DNA from: Lutispora sp003527145
Lineage (GTDB): Bacteria; Bacillota; Clostridia; Lutisporales; Lutisporaceae
DNA: 64,000 nt
Assembly (NCBI GenBank): GCA_029983695.1
Contig: JASBZB010000004.1
Location: 89,410-153,409 of the forward strand
Direction of reading: 5' to 3'
The notes under the pieces were generated by a model. That model was not told the DNA's origin. It ran no database searches and saw nothing but the letters and a program-made list of their open reading frames with translations. The translations under genes and the position numbers were made by a program. How positions within the stretch are numbered: position 1 is the first letter of the stretch; the number at the start of each line of letters is the position of its first letter. Of this stretch, positions 1 through 9,382 are shown in pieces.

Positions 1-102
1 AAATCAACGACATACACAATGCTGCGCCGGCTTATCAACGGCAGCCCGCTGGCATTCGGCGTATGACTTTTTTATTATCCATTATTGAGGGGGTATATTC
101 TA

Positions 103-288
103 ATGAAAAAATTTGTTATTGAAAATGACTTTTGGAGCTTGTTTCCTAATGCAAGGATTGGTGTTGTCGTCTGCCATGGGATAGATAACGCTCTAAAAGA
201 TTTGGCAGAAACAGTACAGGCGGATTTAGGCGGAGCATGTACTATTTCAATTCTTGATATTAACAATAAAGAAGTATCTATAAAGTGA
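103..288 (+). pseudogene. B3/B4 tRNA-binding domain protein, internally deleted
   Basis: The 61-residue product starts MKKFVIENDFWSLFPNARIG, which I recognise as the N-terminus of stand-alone B3/B4 proteins (related to the editing domain of PheRS beta, normally about 220-235 residues). After GVVVCHGIDNAL it runs directly into LGGACTISILDINNKEV, which matches the C-terminal end of that family. About 160 middle residues are therefore missing without loss of frame. The ATG at 103 has the ribosome binding site GAGGGGGT at 87-94, so a TTG at 85 is not used. The remnant could still be translated but cannot form the fold. Recognition is from memory of the family, not from a search. Confidence 0.55.
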
Positions 289-546
289 TGGGCAGACCCC
301 GATCTATGGCAGCTCATAGCTTTTAATGTGTTCAAATTTTATATTTTTCTATGAGCTTAGCTTGCAGGTTTGCCGAGCGATGAATTCAATTTGTGATATA
401 CTATGATTATAAAGGCGGGGCAGACTATTTAAATATACTGCCTCAGGTAGTATAAATATTGTTGTGTTCTCTCTTTTATTAATGCTTATATTAATCACAA
501 GAAAATTATCAAGGGCAACAAAGATTAAGTAATGGAGGAAGGTTCT

Positions 547-726
547 ATGTGGGTGGTTCATATCGTCGTTGCGTCAATGTTTTCATTTGTTGCCTGTTTT
601 TTAATTATGGCAACCAGTGACCTATTTAACAGTATGGCTCCTCTGTGGACAGGATTAGTACTGTTTTTCTGTGTCGCTGTTTTTGCGGTTATATATGCAA
701 ATACAGGTAACAGATTCAGAAAATGA
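547..726 (+). CDS. small membrane protein, unknown function
   Basis: This 59-residue protein has two predicted membrane helices (about residues 3-22 and 32-51), with a short hydrophilic turn SDLFNSMAP between them and a basic end NTGNRFRK. The ATG at 547 lies 4-5 bases behind GGAGGAAGG (534-542). An earlier ATG at 532 would overlap that site. I do not recognise a family. It stands alone; 289-531 upstream holds nothing recognisable apart from AT-rich sequence. Confidence 0.5.
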   Translation: MWVVHIVVASMFSFVACFLIMATSDLFNSMAPLWTGLVLFFCVAVFAVIYANTGNRFRK

Positions 727-796
727 GCATAATCTTAATATGCTTATAGAGATGGAATTGACGCGAAGGAGGTTACGGTCGGCTCCTTTATGCGAA

Positions 797-843
797 CAAA
801 AAGCGGCTTCGGATATATAGAAAATCTCCTATTCCAAAGCCGC
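797..843 (-). terminator. intrinsic terminator of the minus-strand surface-protein block
   Basis: Read on the minus strand, GCGGCTTTGG and CCGAAGCCGC pair around a loop of about 21 bases and are followed by TTTTTG. It lies about 90 bases after the stop of the subtilisin-like gene, so it probably ends that transcript. Confidence 0.6.
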
Positions 844-942
844 AATAACGGTTTCTTTATTTTCCGTTTGAATTACTTTCTCTACCTCTAAATATTTCAA
901 GTCAAGCTGTTCCACAAGAGAGTTATCATCCTTAATATGCAA
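829..942 (-). CDS. candidate 37-residue ORF overlapping the protease gene end
   Basis: The TTG at 942 lies 6 bases behind GGAGG, inside the last codons of the S8 protease gene, in another frame. The ORF encodes an acidic, charged peptide (for example LVEQLDLKYLEVEKV) and stops inside the terminator stem. The ribosome binding site and overlap fit translational coupling, but the length allows chance. Alternatively it is the old C-terminus of the protease, cut off by a frameshift. Confidence 0.3.
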   Translation of the reverse strand: MHIKDDNSLVEQLDLKYLEVEKVIQTENKETVIAALE

Positions 943-1801
943 GCGCTGCCTCCAAATTGAGGATGCCCCAGCCGCTGTCTGTGTCGAAGCCTTCGTCACC
1001 GATATCGGTGGCGGATTGGCAGAGAATTTCCCTTACCTCTTTTGGTGAAAGGTCGGGATTTTTGGCAAGTATATTTGCTGCTGCGGCAGTGACATAGGCA
1101 GCTGCAAAGGAGGTCCCGCGAGCGCCATAAGTCTTACCGTTTTTGGAAGCAAGCCAAATATCCTCACCGGAGGCGAGAATATCCGTCGTACCATTTCTTT
1201 GGGAAAAGTCTGAGAGCTTGCCGTCTTTATCGTGAGAGCCCACGGATAGCACCGTTTCATAAGCAGCGGGATAATAGAAGTCCTTATCTTTTCCATCGTT
1301 GCCCACAGCAGCGACCGCTAAAACACCATGCTTTTCAGCATAGTCAATGGCTTTTTTTACTTCTGCAGCATCCTTTTTTATACCAAGGCTTATATTGATA
1401 ATCTTTGCGTCATATTTGTCCACGCAGTCAATAATAACCTGTGACAAGGTTTTGACAGTAATGCCTTTTTGCTCACCACTTTCGGTTTTGCTTCTGACAA
1501 CGAGAGGTACCAAATAGACATTCTTAGCAAGCCCCTCTATTTTGGCAGGAGCAGAGCCTACAATCACACTTGCCGCCGCAGTGCCGTGATTTATCTTATC
1601 CTCGGTGTTGTCTGAGCTATCCACATAATTATAGCCTGCAAGAAGATGATCTTCGTCAATGGCCAGAGTAGAAATACCTGTATCCAAAATGGCGATGACG
1701 ATACCGTCTGCCTGTGGAGAAGTATTTGTATTTGATTTTTCAGCAGTACAGCTACTCAAAATTGCGATTGCCAGCAATAGGGCGAATATAACCTTTTTCA
1801 T
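932..1801 (-). CDS. subtilisin-like serine protease (S8), lipoprotein
   Basis: This 289-residue protein starts MKKVIFALLLAIAILSSC, a lipoprotein signal ending in a lipobox LSSC, so it is probably tethered outside the membrane. The S8 triad is complete: Asp in AILDTGIS (about residue 40), His in NHGTAAASV (about 75), Ser in GTSFAAAYVTAA (about 230). The Asn of the oxyanion hole lies in AAVGNDG. There is no recognisable inhibitor propeptide, and the catalytic domain follows the signal almost at once. The ATG at 1801 (MKK) is preferred over 1816 because it restores the signal peptide and sits behind GGGAGGAT. It lies 69 bases after the giant SLH protein and may mature it or neighbouring surface proteins (inference). 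Confidence 0.85.
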   Translation of the reverse strand: MKKVIFALLLAIAILSSCTAEKSNTNTSPQADGIVIAILDTGISTLAIDEDHLLAGYNYVDSSDNTEDKINHGTAAASVIVGSAPAKIEGLAKNVYLVPLVVRSKTESGEQKGITVKTLSQVIIDCVDKYDAKIINISLGIKKDAAEVKKAIDYAEKHGVLAVAAVGNDGKDKDFYYPAAYETVLSVGSHDKDGKLSDFSQRNGTTDILASGEDIWLASKNGKTYGARGTSFAAAYVTAAAANILAKNPDLSPKEVREILCQSATDIGDEGFDTDSGWGILNLEAALAY

Positions 1802-1823
1802 ACGATCCTCCCACATAAAGGTT

Positions 1824-1847
1824 AGGGCTTCCCTTTTGGGAAACCCT
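1824..1847 (-). other. intercistronic stem-loop
   Basis: AGGGTTTCCC and GGGAAGCCCT pair around an AAAA loop (one mismatch) between the giant surface-protein gene and the protease gene. There is no U-run on the minus strand, so it is more likely an mRNA-stabilising or partial termination element than a true terminator. Confidence 0.4.
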
Positions 1848-1870
1848 ATTTTAAATTTTTATTATTTTAC

Positions 1871-4800
1871 TTATTTTTGCGGTAAACCCTGTGGTATAGG
1901 ATATCCGTCTGTACCGACAACCCAATTGCTTGAGCCGTATTGGGTGTTTGCATTTACCCATTTTCTAAGAGCACTCATAAGATTTTCTGTACCGAAACCG
2001 CAATCTCTGCTCAAAGTGGATCCTTGTGAGGCAAAGGAAGCAGTTTGTGTACCTTTCTCACCATCAGCAAGCGAACCTTTTTCAGTTCCTGTAGCATTGC
2101 GTATTGCTCCGTTACAAGTTGCAGAGCCGAGTCGGTAATAGCATTGTAATATCTTACCGTCGTCCTTTGTATTTCTGCCGACCACTGCTCCCACATATTT
2201 ACCGTCACCCTTGACTGTGCCCGTGGTGTAGCAGTTTAGAACATGGGAATTTTTATTTTCATTTTGGCCAATCACACCGCCTACTGACGAAGTACCTACG
2301 ACAGAGCCAAAGTTTGCACTATTCGTAATCCAACCCGTTGACTGATAACCTGCAATTCCGCCGGTTTTATCATTTCCAATGATTCTGCCGTAGTTTACGC
2401 AGCTGTCAAACTTTGTACTTCCAAAAACGCTGCCAATGTACCCTGCTATGCCTCCAATGTATGCTCCATTGCCAACAACTGTTGCACTGTTTACACAATT
2501 TTGAAGCAAACTTGTTTGACCTAATGTCACAGCAACGAAATATCCAGCAATACCGCCTACAAAATCATTTCCCTCAACATAGGATTCTTCAAGTCTTACA
2601 TTTTTTATGGTTGCGTTCACTGCAAAGCCAAATAGTCCGCTGCTATCTCCTCCCTTGGCATAAAGCCCGCTGATGGTATGCTTGCCGCCATCAAATGTGC
2701 CTTGGAAAGAATTTTGCTGATTGTTGCCAATCGGTATCCATTTGTGTCCTGTCAAATCAATGTCATTTGCAAGTGTAATGGTAACACCTACATAGTTTGC
2801 GCCGCTGTTTACCTGCTGCGCAAGGTATGCAAGCTGGCCTGCGGTAGTGATGGTTGCTTTATTATCCGTCACAGTAAATGACTCTGTATTGTCACTCCAA
2901 GAGGAAGTAGGAGCTGCCAAGGTGGATATATCAACACCACGACTGGAGGCTGCATCCTCATAGTTAGGATCATCTGTGACTTTTACCGTGATGTAATAAT
3001 CGGTAGCAGGCAAGAGTCCGCCAATATAGCTTTCTCCGGGGCTGCTGCTGCTGCTCTCACCCGGAAGGAGCAACCCTCCGACTGTCTTAACAGCGTTGAA
3101 GGTAAACTTTGCCTTGTTGCTTAAATCATCAATTGCATTTTCTGCAGGCTTCAAATCCAAGAAGATGTAGCCTTTTTTGTTTACTTCAAGGGGTACGCTG
3201 TCCAGCGTCCTGGTCGCTTTGTTAATTATGACAACGCCTAGGTATCTATGCTCAAATTTTGCATAGGTGCTGTCTTTCTCTCTTCTAACCACCACATCGT
3301 AGGTACCCGCATCAACAGGTGCGGTGATTACGGTATTTGGATCACCTTGCTTGCGGTATTCGAAGGTGAATCCGCCGATTCCTGCATACTCAGGGCTCGA
3401 TTGGTAGACTGCAGATACTACAGTGCCCTTTTCATAGATTGTGGTTACGGGTGTAAAGCTGTAAACGGCTTCGCTGACTGTTTGTAAATCACTCCAATTT
3501 GCAAATAAGGTGTGATCACTTGCCGTTTCGACTGTTGTATAAGACTTAACCGCTGTATCTTCCTTATCTTCATCAAATAACCAGCCAGCAAAGTACTTGC
3601 TGCTATAGGTTGGTGCTTCAAGCTCACCATAAGGACTGCCGTAGGTAACATCTATGTTCTTTTTGCTGACATCTCCACTGAAAGTACCGCCTTTTGCGTC
3701 CAGTGTTACGGTGTAGGTATTAGCCGTCCATTTTGCATAGAGTGTAATGCTTTCAGAAGGCATTTTTGTTTCGGCAAAAGCTGTGGTAAGGTCCTTATCC
3801 GAGTACCAGCCGTCAAAGCTGTAGCCCTTTCTATTCGGTGAAGGAAGTGTGCCGATTAGGCTGCCCTCCATCTTTGTTATATCTAAAACCTCATTGCCGC
3901 CGTTTTCATCAAAGTATATTGTCACATCCGAGCCTGTCAGGTTTTCGCAAATAACATTGTAGATCGTGTTTGTAAATAGCTTGCCAAAAGCAGGCGAGAT
4001 GTCCTTAATTGCCAAGCCTTGTGCGGATACGATTTCTTCTATTGCGGCAAGGTTCGGCTCTGTGCCCTTTTTCAGCTTCTGTATCACATCTGCATGGGCA
4101 ATTCCGTCAAATTGGAAGGTTGCCAAAACAGAATCATCCACATAGCTTGCTGTCGGATTTACCTTGTTTGCGGTGAGGGCAAGGGCATATTTTCCCTCAA
4201 TAGGTGCTGTCAGGTCATAGGTTGGAAGCTCACCATTTCCTATATCTCCCTGTGCTTTTTCAGCAGTCAATGCTGCAAACTTGGTAAAGACTGCGTTTTC
4301 AGGCATGTCAGACGGCTTGTTTGTGCCTGTTTTAGCAAGGCCTTTGAAGTTAAAGGCTTGACCGTATTTTGCGGTATAGGTTTTATTTATTTTTGTGCCG
4401 TCTGCCTGCTCTATGCCTTTGACTGTAACACTGTAATCTTTGTATGTTGCTTCAATATCATATACTGTATCATCATAGATTTTAAGATTCTTCATATCTT
4501 GTATTCCATAGTCTGAGATGCTTGCGTACTTCATATTGTTGCCGCTGCCATCATCATAATCTGCGTATTTGATCAGCTTTTTAATCGCCTCTGCAGTAGG
4601 TAAGTCAAACTCTTGATTTTTCCTAACGCGCTGACTCCAAATGGTTTGATAACCGTCCTTAGCATTACCCACTCTTACGCTGGCTGTGAAATATTCGTTT
4701 AGCTCAGCTGTGCTAAGATTCGTCCACACGAGAGGAATGGTAACTGTCATATCATATTTGCTAAAGGCAAGCTTGCCATATAGCCATGTAAGGGTAGCAT

Positions 4801-7800
4801 CACACTCCATATACTGCACGCCCTGTGGTACATTGACTGATACTTTGCCGTTTTTGTCAATAGAGAAATTAGGATTAGAAAAAGTTATATTATATTTTTC
4901 GTAATCATACGGCTCGCTGCCTAAAATACCTGTATTCAAATCCACATAAGAGAGGGCACGAAGGCTGTCGGGCAGCTTCATGGTGATTCCATTGGTGCTG
5001 TTGCTGTCTTCATCCGCAATACGCACCTGCTCGCCCTCCTGCGGCTTGTAGGCAAAGGCATACTTATACCGCTTTTCACCTGCTTTCAGCAGGGGTACTT
5101 CTATATTGAAAAAGTCATGGCTGTATTCAAATAGGTTACCGATTGCATGTGCATCAAAGGTTAGAATAAAGTAAAGTCCAAATTCCAGGTATAGTGCACC
5201 TGCCATGCGCTCTTTGTAAATCCAATTGCCGGTATTTGCCGGTCGCATTTTTTCATATTCATAGATGAAGAATCCATATAGTTTGACATAAGGCCCAAGC
5301 TCGGCAGTAATGCCGATGGATGCAAATTCTGTTGACCCTATGCCCACTTCAATTGTTGCGGCAACGCCCATTTTGAGGCCCAGCTTGCCCATTACATAAA
5401 ACTGGAAAGCGAAGCGTTCATCAATCAAATCCATGGTTTCGCTGCCTGCCTTAGGCTTAAACAGCCCAATCTTGAACCAGAAGGTATAGCGCTTGCCCAC
5501 TTCATATTCAAGGCTTGTACCCATCGCAATGTTAATGTCGGTACGGACAACAAAGTTTACATTGGCTTTAATGGCAACGCCATAATAACATATTTCCCTT
5601 CCAAACATTTCCTTATCCACAAGCTTGACCCAGTCAGTTTCCTTTTGTAGCATTTCGCTGTACTTCTCCATCAAGTCCTGCATGGACTTTGCATAGGTTC
5701 CAGCCTCCAAGCTAGTTTCGGTGGTAAGGTTCATCATGTCCATAAGGTCTTTTGTTATGCTAGTTTTGCCTAAGGTTTTTCCAAGCTGTGCCCACTCTTC
5801 CTTGCTGACTCCATCTTGCGGCATAGCCTTCCAGAGTGCTTCTAAATCCTTGGCATAGCCTTTGATTTGCTCGGCTGTGCCCTTGGCTTGGTCAATTTTG
5901 TTCTGCACCTCTTCAATTTGATCTAATATATTGCCGACTTTGGTATCAGCAAGCAAGCCTTTGAGTCTTTCCCAAAAAGGTTCATCTTCCTTCTCTACGG
6001 TATAGATGCTTACATTGAAGGATACGGCTGTGAAGTTTTTGATGTCCACAGCAGCACTTACAGTGACGCCGATAGGTATAGGAATAAAACCTAGAACCTT
6101 CTTCCAAACAAGGTCGCCCTTGACATTGATGCCCAAAGCGACTTCTTCCACAAATACAGCGGAGAGGTCAATTACGATCTTTCCCCCGTCAACAGTTTCC
6201 ACCTCAAAGGTAGCGTCTATTCCAATGGCAAGCTGCACACCGTTTTTGAAGTGCAGCTGATCTCCGTTAGTTATAAGCTCAACGGTCAGCTTAACATCGT
6301 CGGTAAGCTCAAAGGAACCACCTAAATTGAGCAGTGCAATTTCTTCCTCGGAGAGGAGCTTTCCATTTTCATCCTTGAAAAATACACTCTGCACGCTGTC
6401 AATATTACGAAAACCATTGGTTTTGGTTGCCATATCTGCAAGCATAAATGCTGCATCATTAGCAAAGTTGCTTGCCTGCACTTGGGCGAGAAGCTGTGAT
6501 TCAATAGCGGCTTTTTCTTCAGCTGTGATTAAATCATCACCATCTACCTCAGGGCTGATATAAAGATCCATGGAATTTTCAATTGCTTGTGCCGTAGTCT
6601 TCTTATAGGTAATCGTGCCATTTAATTTGTCGTAGCCGGTAACTTCTCCGAAATAAACCGCATCTTCGCCTGTTACGCTATCTGAAGAAACATAGAGCGA
6701 TATAAAGTCACCCACATTGACGCTTTCTTTTGCTTTATCAAGTGTTCCATCCGCACCCATAATAAGTGCATACGTGTCAATGTCTAAAGCATCGATATTG
6801 ACCGTACCTGTCCCTTCTGTCGGGAGCTGGGAAACAATAATCGGAAAGTTGTCCGGCACCTTATAAAGGGCTTGCCTATCATCTTCGTCAAGGGCCCCGA
6901 AGGTGACGGTTGTGCCGGAAATACTCTCGACCTTGGCATAGACCTCAGGGTCGTCGTTATAGCTCTTATTGATATAATCTCTGTTCTCAGGGCTTGTTGT
7001 TATGTAGAAGCAGAGGATGTCGTTTATATGCAGGTTGCCTGCATTTGTATAGTCAAATTTACCGCCATTTTCAGGCACAAGGCTTGGGGTAAGTACTTCG
7101 TAAGTTTCACCTGCAATGGTATAGTCTATAGCGGCTGTATCTTTGATATAGACAATGTCATCATTCATTTGGAGATTATCAACCTTCTCCATTTTGATGG
7201 TAAAGGAAGCGGTACGGATACTGTCAGGCTTATCCTTAAAGTTGTAGCCGTCAGCTAAGTTCAGCTCATAGGATGAGCCTTTGTTGTAGCCTCCCTCGGC
7301 TGTGATCGTGTAAACATCGCCATTAGTCATCCACTTCAGCGGAATTAGGTCGGAGCCGTCCTTTGGAATAAGAGTGAAGGCATCATCGGGGGAAGCTGTT
7401 GCTGCATCTGTTTTTACCACCTCGAAGCTTAAATCAGTATCCTGGTCAAGTTGAGCAAAGGAGGTAAGTGTTAAAGTTTCACCGGGCATATCGGCGTATT
7501 TTGCATAAACCGTCATATTTTGTGTAACGGGATTGTCCTGATAAAAGGGGGTTGTTAAGGCTTTATCCGTGAACCAACCCACAAAGATTGCATTTTCCTT
7601 CGCTGTTTTGCCTGCTGCAGGAACAGCGCCCAATGCCTTGCCTTCGGCAGCAGAAAGCCTGTCAATGTAGCGCTCTCCATCTTGGAAAGTGACGGAGTAG
7701 ATTTTGCTGCCGCTGCCGCCTCCGCTGTTTCCGCTATCTCCGCTCTCGCCTTTGTTGGAAGTCTTTCCGGTTCCGGGGTCAGGTTTTTTTTCTTTCTCTT

Positions 7801-8518
7801 TGCCGGGGGCAGGCTTTACTCCTGTATCAATAAACCATTGTTCTACGATTTGATCCGTGCGGAAGGCAAGCATGGCTGCCTCAGATCGTTTTGCAGTGCT
7901 TTTGGGATTGAAATTCCCATTATCGTCTCCGACAAGCAATCCGCAGGACCAAAGCTTCAAAACGGCATCCTTTGCCCAATCGTCAACAAGGTCTATATCT
8001 TTGGGTATTGTAGTATTGATGGTATTGGGATAAGGAATTTTGTAAGCATTAAAAAAACGCACAATCAAGGCAGCCATTTGCTGACGAGTCACAAAACCAT
8101 CAGGGTCAAATAAACCGCCTCCGATGCCGAATGTGATGCCCTTTTCTATTGCCCACTGAACATAGGGCGCGTAATAGCTGCCCGCTGCTACGTCGGTAAA
8201 TTCAGGCGCTTTGCTATACGCATTTAAGTCAATTTCCGCCATGCGCCCCATCACAGTGACAAACATCCCACGGGTCATCGTGCCGTTGGGTGAAAAGGTT
8301 GATTCGCTGGTCCCGCTAAAAAGATTGTTTTGATAAGCGTACATGACGCTATCGTAATACCAATCCGTTTTGCTCACATCAGAAAACGGATTCACTGCTT
8401 CCTGAGCGGCTTGCGGCTGCTTTCCTAGATCTTCAGCAAGTACCTGCAGCGGAAGCATGGACATTACCATACAAAACACCAAGAGCATGCTGATGATTCT
8501 TTTAGTTCTTTGCTTCAT
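1871..8518 (-). CDS. giant SLH-domain surface protein with InlB-type and GLUG repeats
   Basis: This 2215-residue secreted protein has a signal peptide (MKQRTKRIISMLLVFCMVM..., cleaved near VLAED) and three SLH domains at about residues 43-225 that should bind secondary cell-wall polymer. A charged Pro/Gly/Ser linker (about 235-275) leads to an InlB B-type repeat (FVGWFTDKALTTPF, about 278-345). The long middle (about 450-1500) has no family I can name and includes an amphipathic helical stretch near 870-910. Two further InlB B-type repeats follow (GYSFDGWYSDKD, YFAGWLFDED; about 1525-1670). The C-terminus (about 1880-2130) has GLUG-type repeats (FVGGIAGY, YIGGIAGY, KTGGIAGY, SVGGVIGQ). A GGGAGGAG site precedes the ATG. 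The role is presumably adhesion or scaffold. GLUG repeats recur in the protein at the right end of the window. Confidence 0.88.
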   Translation of the reverse strand: MKQRTKRIISMLLVFCMVMSMLPLQVLAEDLGKQPQAAQEAVNPFSDVSKTDWYYDSVMYAYQNNLFSGTSESTFSPNGTMTRGMFVTVMGRMAEIDLNAYSKAPEFTDVAAGSYYAPYVQWAIEKGITFGIGGGLFDPDGFVTRQQMAALIVRFFNAYKIPYPNTINTTIPKDIDLVDDWAKDAVLKLWSCGLLVGDDNGNFNPKSTAKRSEAAMLAFRTDQIVEQWFIDTGVKPAPGKEKEKKPDPGTGKTSNKGESGDSGNSGGGSGSKIYSVTFQDGERYIDRLSAAEGKALGAVPAAGKTAKENAIFVGWFTDKALTTPFYQDNPVTQNMTVYAKYADMPGETLTLTSFAQLDQDTDLSFEVVKTDAATASPDDAFTLIPKDGSDLIPLKWMTNGDVYTITAEGGYNKGSSYELNLADGYNFKDKPDSIRTASFTIKMEKVDNLQMNDDIVYIKDTAAIDYTIAGETYEVLTPSLVPENGGKFDYTNAGNLHINDILCFYITTSPENRDYINKSYNDDPEVYAKVESISGTTVTFGALDEDDRQALYKVPDNFPIIVSQLPTEGTGTVNIDALDIDTYALIMGADGTLDKAKESVNVGDFISLYVSSDSVTGEDAVYFGEVTGYDKLNGTITYKKTTAQAIENSMDLYISPEVDGDDLITAEEKAAIESQLLAQVQASNFANDAAFMLADMATKTNGFRNIDSVQSVFFKDENGKLLSEEEIALLNLGGSFELTDDVKLTVELITNGDQLHFKNGVQLAIGIDATFEVETVDGGKIVIDLSAVFVEEVALGINVKGDLVWKKVLGFIPIPIGVTVSAAVDIKNFTAVSFNVSIYTVEKEDEPFWERLKGLLADTKVGNILDQIEEVQNKIDQAKGTAEQIKGYAKDLEALWKAMPQDGVSKEEWAQLGKTLGKTSITKDLMDMMNLTTETSLEAGTYAKSMQDLMEKYSEMLQKETDWVKLVDKEMFGREICYYGVAIKANVNFVVRTDINIAMGTSLEYEVGKRYTFWFKIGLFKPKAGSETMDLIDERFAFQFYVMGKLGLKMGVAATIEVGIGSTEFASIGITAELGPYVKLYGFFIYEYEKMRPANTGNWIYKERMAGALYLEFGLYFILTFDAHAIGNLFEYSHDFFNIEVPLLKAGEKRYKYAFAYKPQEGEQVRIADEDSNSTNGITMKLPDSLRALSYVDLNTGILGSEPYDYEKYNITFSNPNFSIDKNGKVSVNVPQGVQYMECDATLTWLYGKLAFSKYDMTVTIPLVWTNLSTAELNEYFTASVRVGNAKDGYQTIWSQRVRKNQEFDLPTAEAIKKLIKYADYDDGSGNNMKYASISDYGIQDMKNLKIYDDTVYDIEATYKDYSVTVKGIEQADGTKINKTYTAKYGQAFNFKGLAKTGTNKPSDMPENAVFTKFAALTAEKAQGDIGNGELPTYDLTAPIEGKYALALTANKVNPTASYVDDSVLATFQFDGIAHADVIQKLKKGTEPNLAAIEEIVSAQGLAIKDISPAFGKLFTNTIYNVICENLTGSDVTIYFDENGGNEVLDITKMEGSLIGTLPSPNRKGYSFDGWYSDKDLTTAFAETKMPSESITLYAKWTANTYTVTLDAKGGTFSGDVSKKNIDVTYGSPYGELEAPTYSSKYFAGWLFDEDKEDTAVKSYTTVETASDHTLFANWSDLQTVSEAVYSFTPVTTIYEKGTVVSAVYQSSPEYAGIGGFTFEYRKQGDPNTVITAPVDAGTYDVVVRREKDSTYAKFEHRYLGVVIINKATRTLDSVPLEVNKKGYIFLDLKPAENAIDDLSNKAKFTFNAVKTVGGLLLPGESSSSSPGESYIGGLLPATDYYITVKVTDDPNYEDAASSRGVDISTLAAPTSSWSDNTESFTVTDNKATITTAGQLAYLAQQVNSGANYVGVTITLANDIDLTGHKWIPIGNNQQNSFQGTFDGGKHTISGLYAKGGDSSGLFGFAVNATIKNVRLEESYVEGNDFVGGIAGYFVAVTLGQTSLLQNCVNSATVVGNGAYIGGIAGYIGSVFGSTKFDSCVNYGRIIGNDKTGGIAGYQSTGWITNSANFGSVVGTSSVGGVIGQNENKNSHVLNCYTTGTVKGDGKYVGAVVGRNTKDDGKILQCYYRLGSATCNGAIRNATGTEKGSLADGEKGTQTASFASQGSTLSRDCGFGTENLMSALRKWVNANTQYGSSNWVVGTDGYPIPQGLPQK

Positions 8519-8581
8519 AATATGGACTCCTCCCTTTTTGTGTAGATATTTTTTTATTCTTCGATAGTGCTATACTAGACT

Positions 8582-9136
8582 TTAAATCTTCTGTGGCATA
8601 TCAGCCTTGGCCGCCTGTTCCTCCAGATATTTTTTTTGCTGGAAGCCTAACATCCCGGCAATCATGGAGACCGGAAACATTCGGATTTCACGGTTCAGCT
8701 TTGTCACGCTGTCGTTGTAAATCAGACGGCTGGTGCGCACCATATTTTCAAAGGTTTCCACTGCGTCCATGGTTTTAATATAGTTTTGGTTTGCCTTTAA
8801 CTCAGGGTATTGCTCTGTCACCATGGCGATCCTTCCCAAGGCCTCGGAAATAACCCCTTCTTGGCGCAGCACATCATCCGGTGTGGATTTTGCTGTAATT
8901 ACGCTTCTTCTTGATTTGATTGTTTCAATCAGCGTTTCGCTTTCATGCTTGGCATAACCCTTTGTCAAGTCCAAAAGGGCAGATAGCGCATCGAAGCGGC
9001 TGGAAAGCTGCACTCCGATCTGGCTCATGGCATTGCTGATGTTCTCATCCAGCACCACCAGTTTGCGTTGGGTGGAGATTGCCCATAGAACAATTACCGC
9101 AACAATTGCGATGATTGTGATAAAAAATGGCAGCAT
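8582..9136 (-). CDS. lemA: LemA family membrane protein
   Basis: At 184 residues this is the usual LemA size. It has one N-terminal membrane helix (residues 2-20) followed by the helical LemA domain with the typical VVLDENISNAMSQIGVQL start, LLDLTKGYAKHE and the C-terminal region YNDSVTKLNREIRMFPVS. The family is widespread and its function is not settled; the helical domain faces outside in related proteins. It lies 63 bases upstream of the giant surface-protein gene on the same strand. A LytTR-type direct repeat lies about 120-150 bases before its start, so it may head the lemA-giant protein-protease transcript. Confidence 0.9.
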   Translation of the reverse strand: MLPFFITIIAIVAVIVLWAISTQRKLVVLDENISNAMSQIGVQLSSRFDALSALLDLTKGYAKHESETLIETIKSRRSVITAKSTPDDVLRQEGVISEALGRIAMVTEQYPELKANQNYIKTMDAVETFENMVRTSRLIYNDSVTKLNREIRMFPVSMIAGMLGFQQKKYLEEQAAKADMPQKI

Positions 9137-9255
9137 AATATAAAGTCCTCCTTGTTTATTTTTTAATGGGCAGACATACCCCGGTTTTGTCAGTCTGCCT
9201 AATCTTATAGCTTGTATTCAATCTATCAAAAGTTCTCTCAAAAATCCGTTTGCTG

Positions 9256-9286
9256 CATGAAACATAACTTTTTCGACATGAATCAT
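9256..9286 (-). promoter_or_regulatory. LytTR-type direct repeat upstream of lemA
   Basis: CATGAAACAT (9256-9265) and CATGAATCAT (9277-9286) are direct repeats with starts 21 bases apart, the two-helical-turn spacing usual for LytTR-domain regulators. A nearly identical element with the same flanks (GCTGCATGAAAC, TTTTTCGACATGAA) lies at 15340-15370. In both places TTGATAGATT follows about 30 bases downstream on the minus strand and could be part of the -35 region. The regulator is most likely the one at 15444 (inference). Confidence 0.7.
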
Positions 9287-9382
9287 GGTTTTTGGTCTTA
9301 GTTTGCCAATGGGTTCGACGCGGCGATGATGCTAGCAGCAGGTGAGGGTGTCGGAGCGACACCTAATGCGTCAAAGCTCAGT

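Noticed and set aside
1..84. Open frames at the left edge, possibly the end of a gene
   Set aside because: Several frames are open over this short stretch and none could be recognised.
4019..4516. 165-codon plus-strand ORF
   Set aside because: It lies antisense inside the giant SLH gene, has no ribosome binding site and a Cys/Ile-rich, non-protein-like composition.
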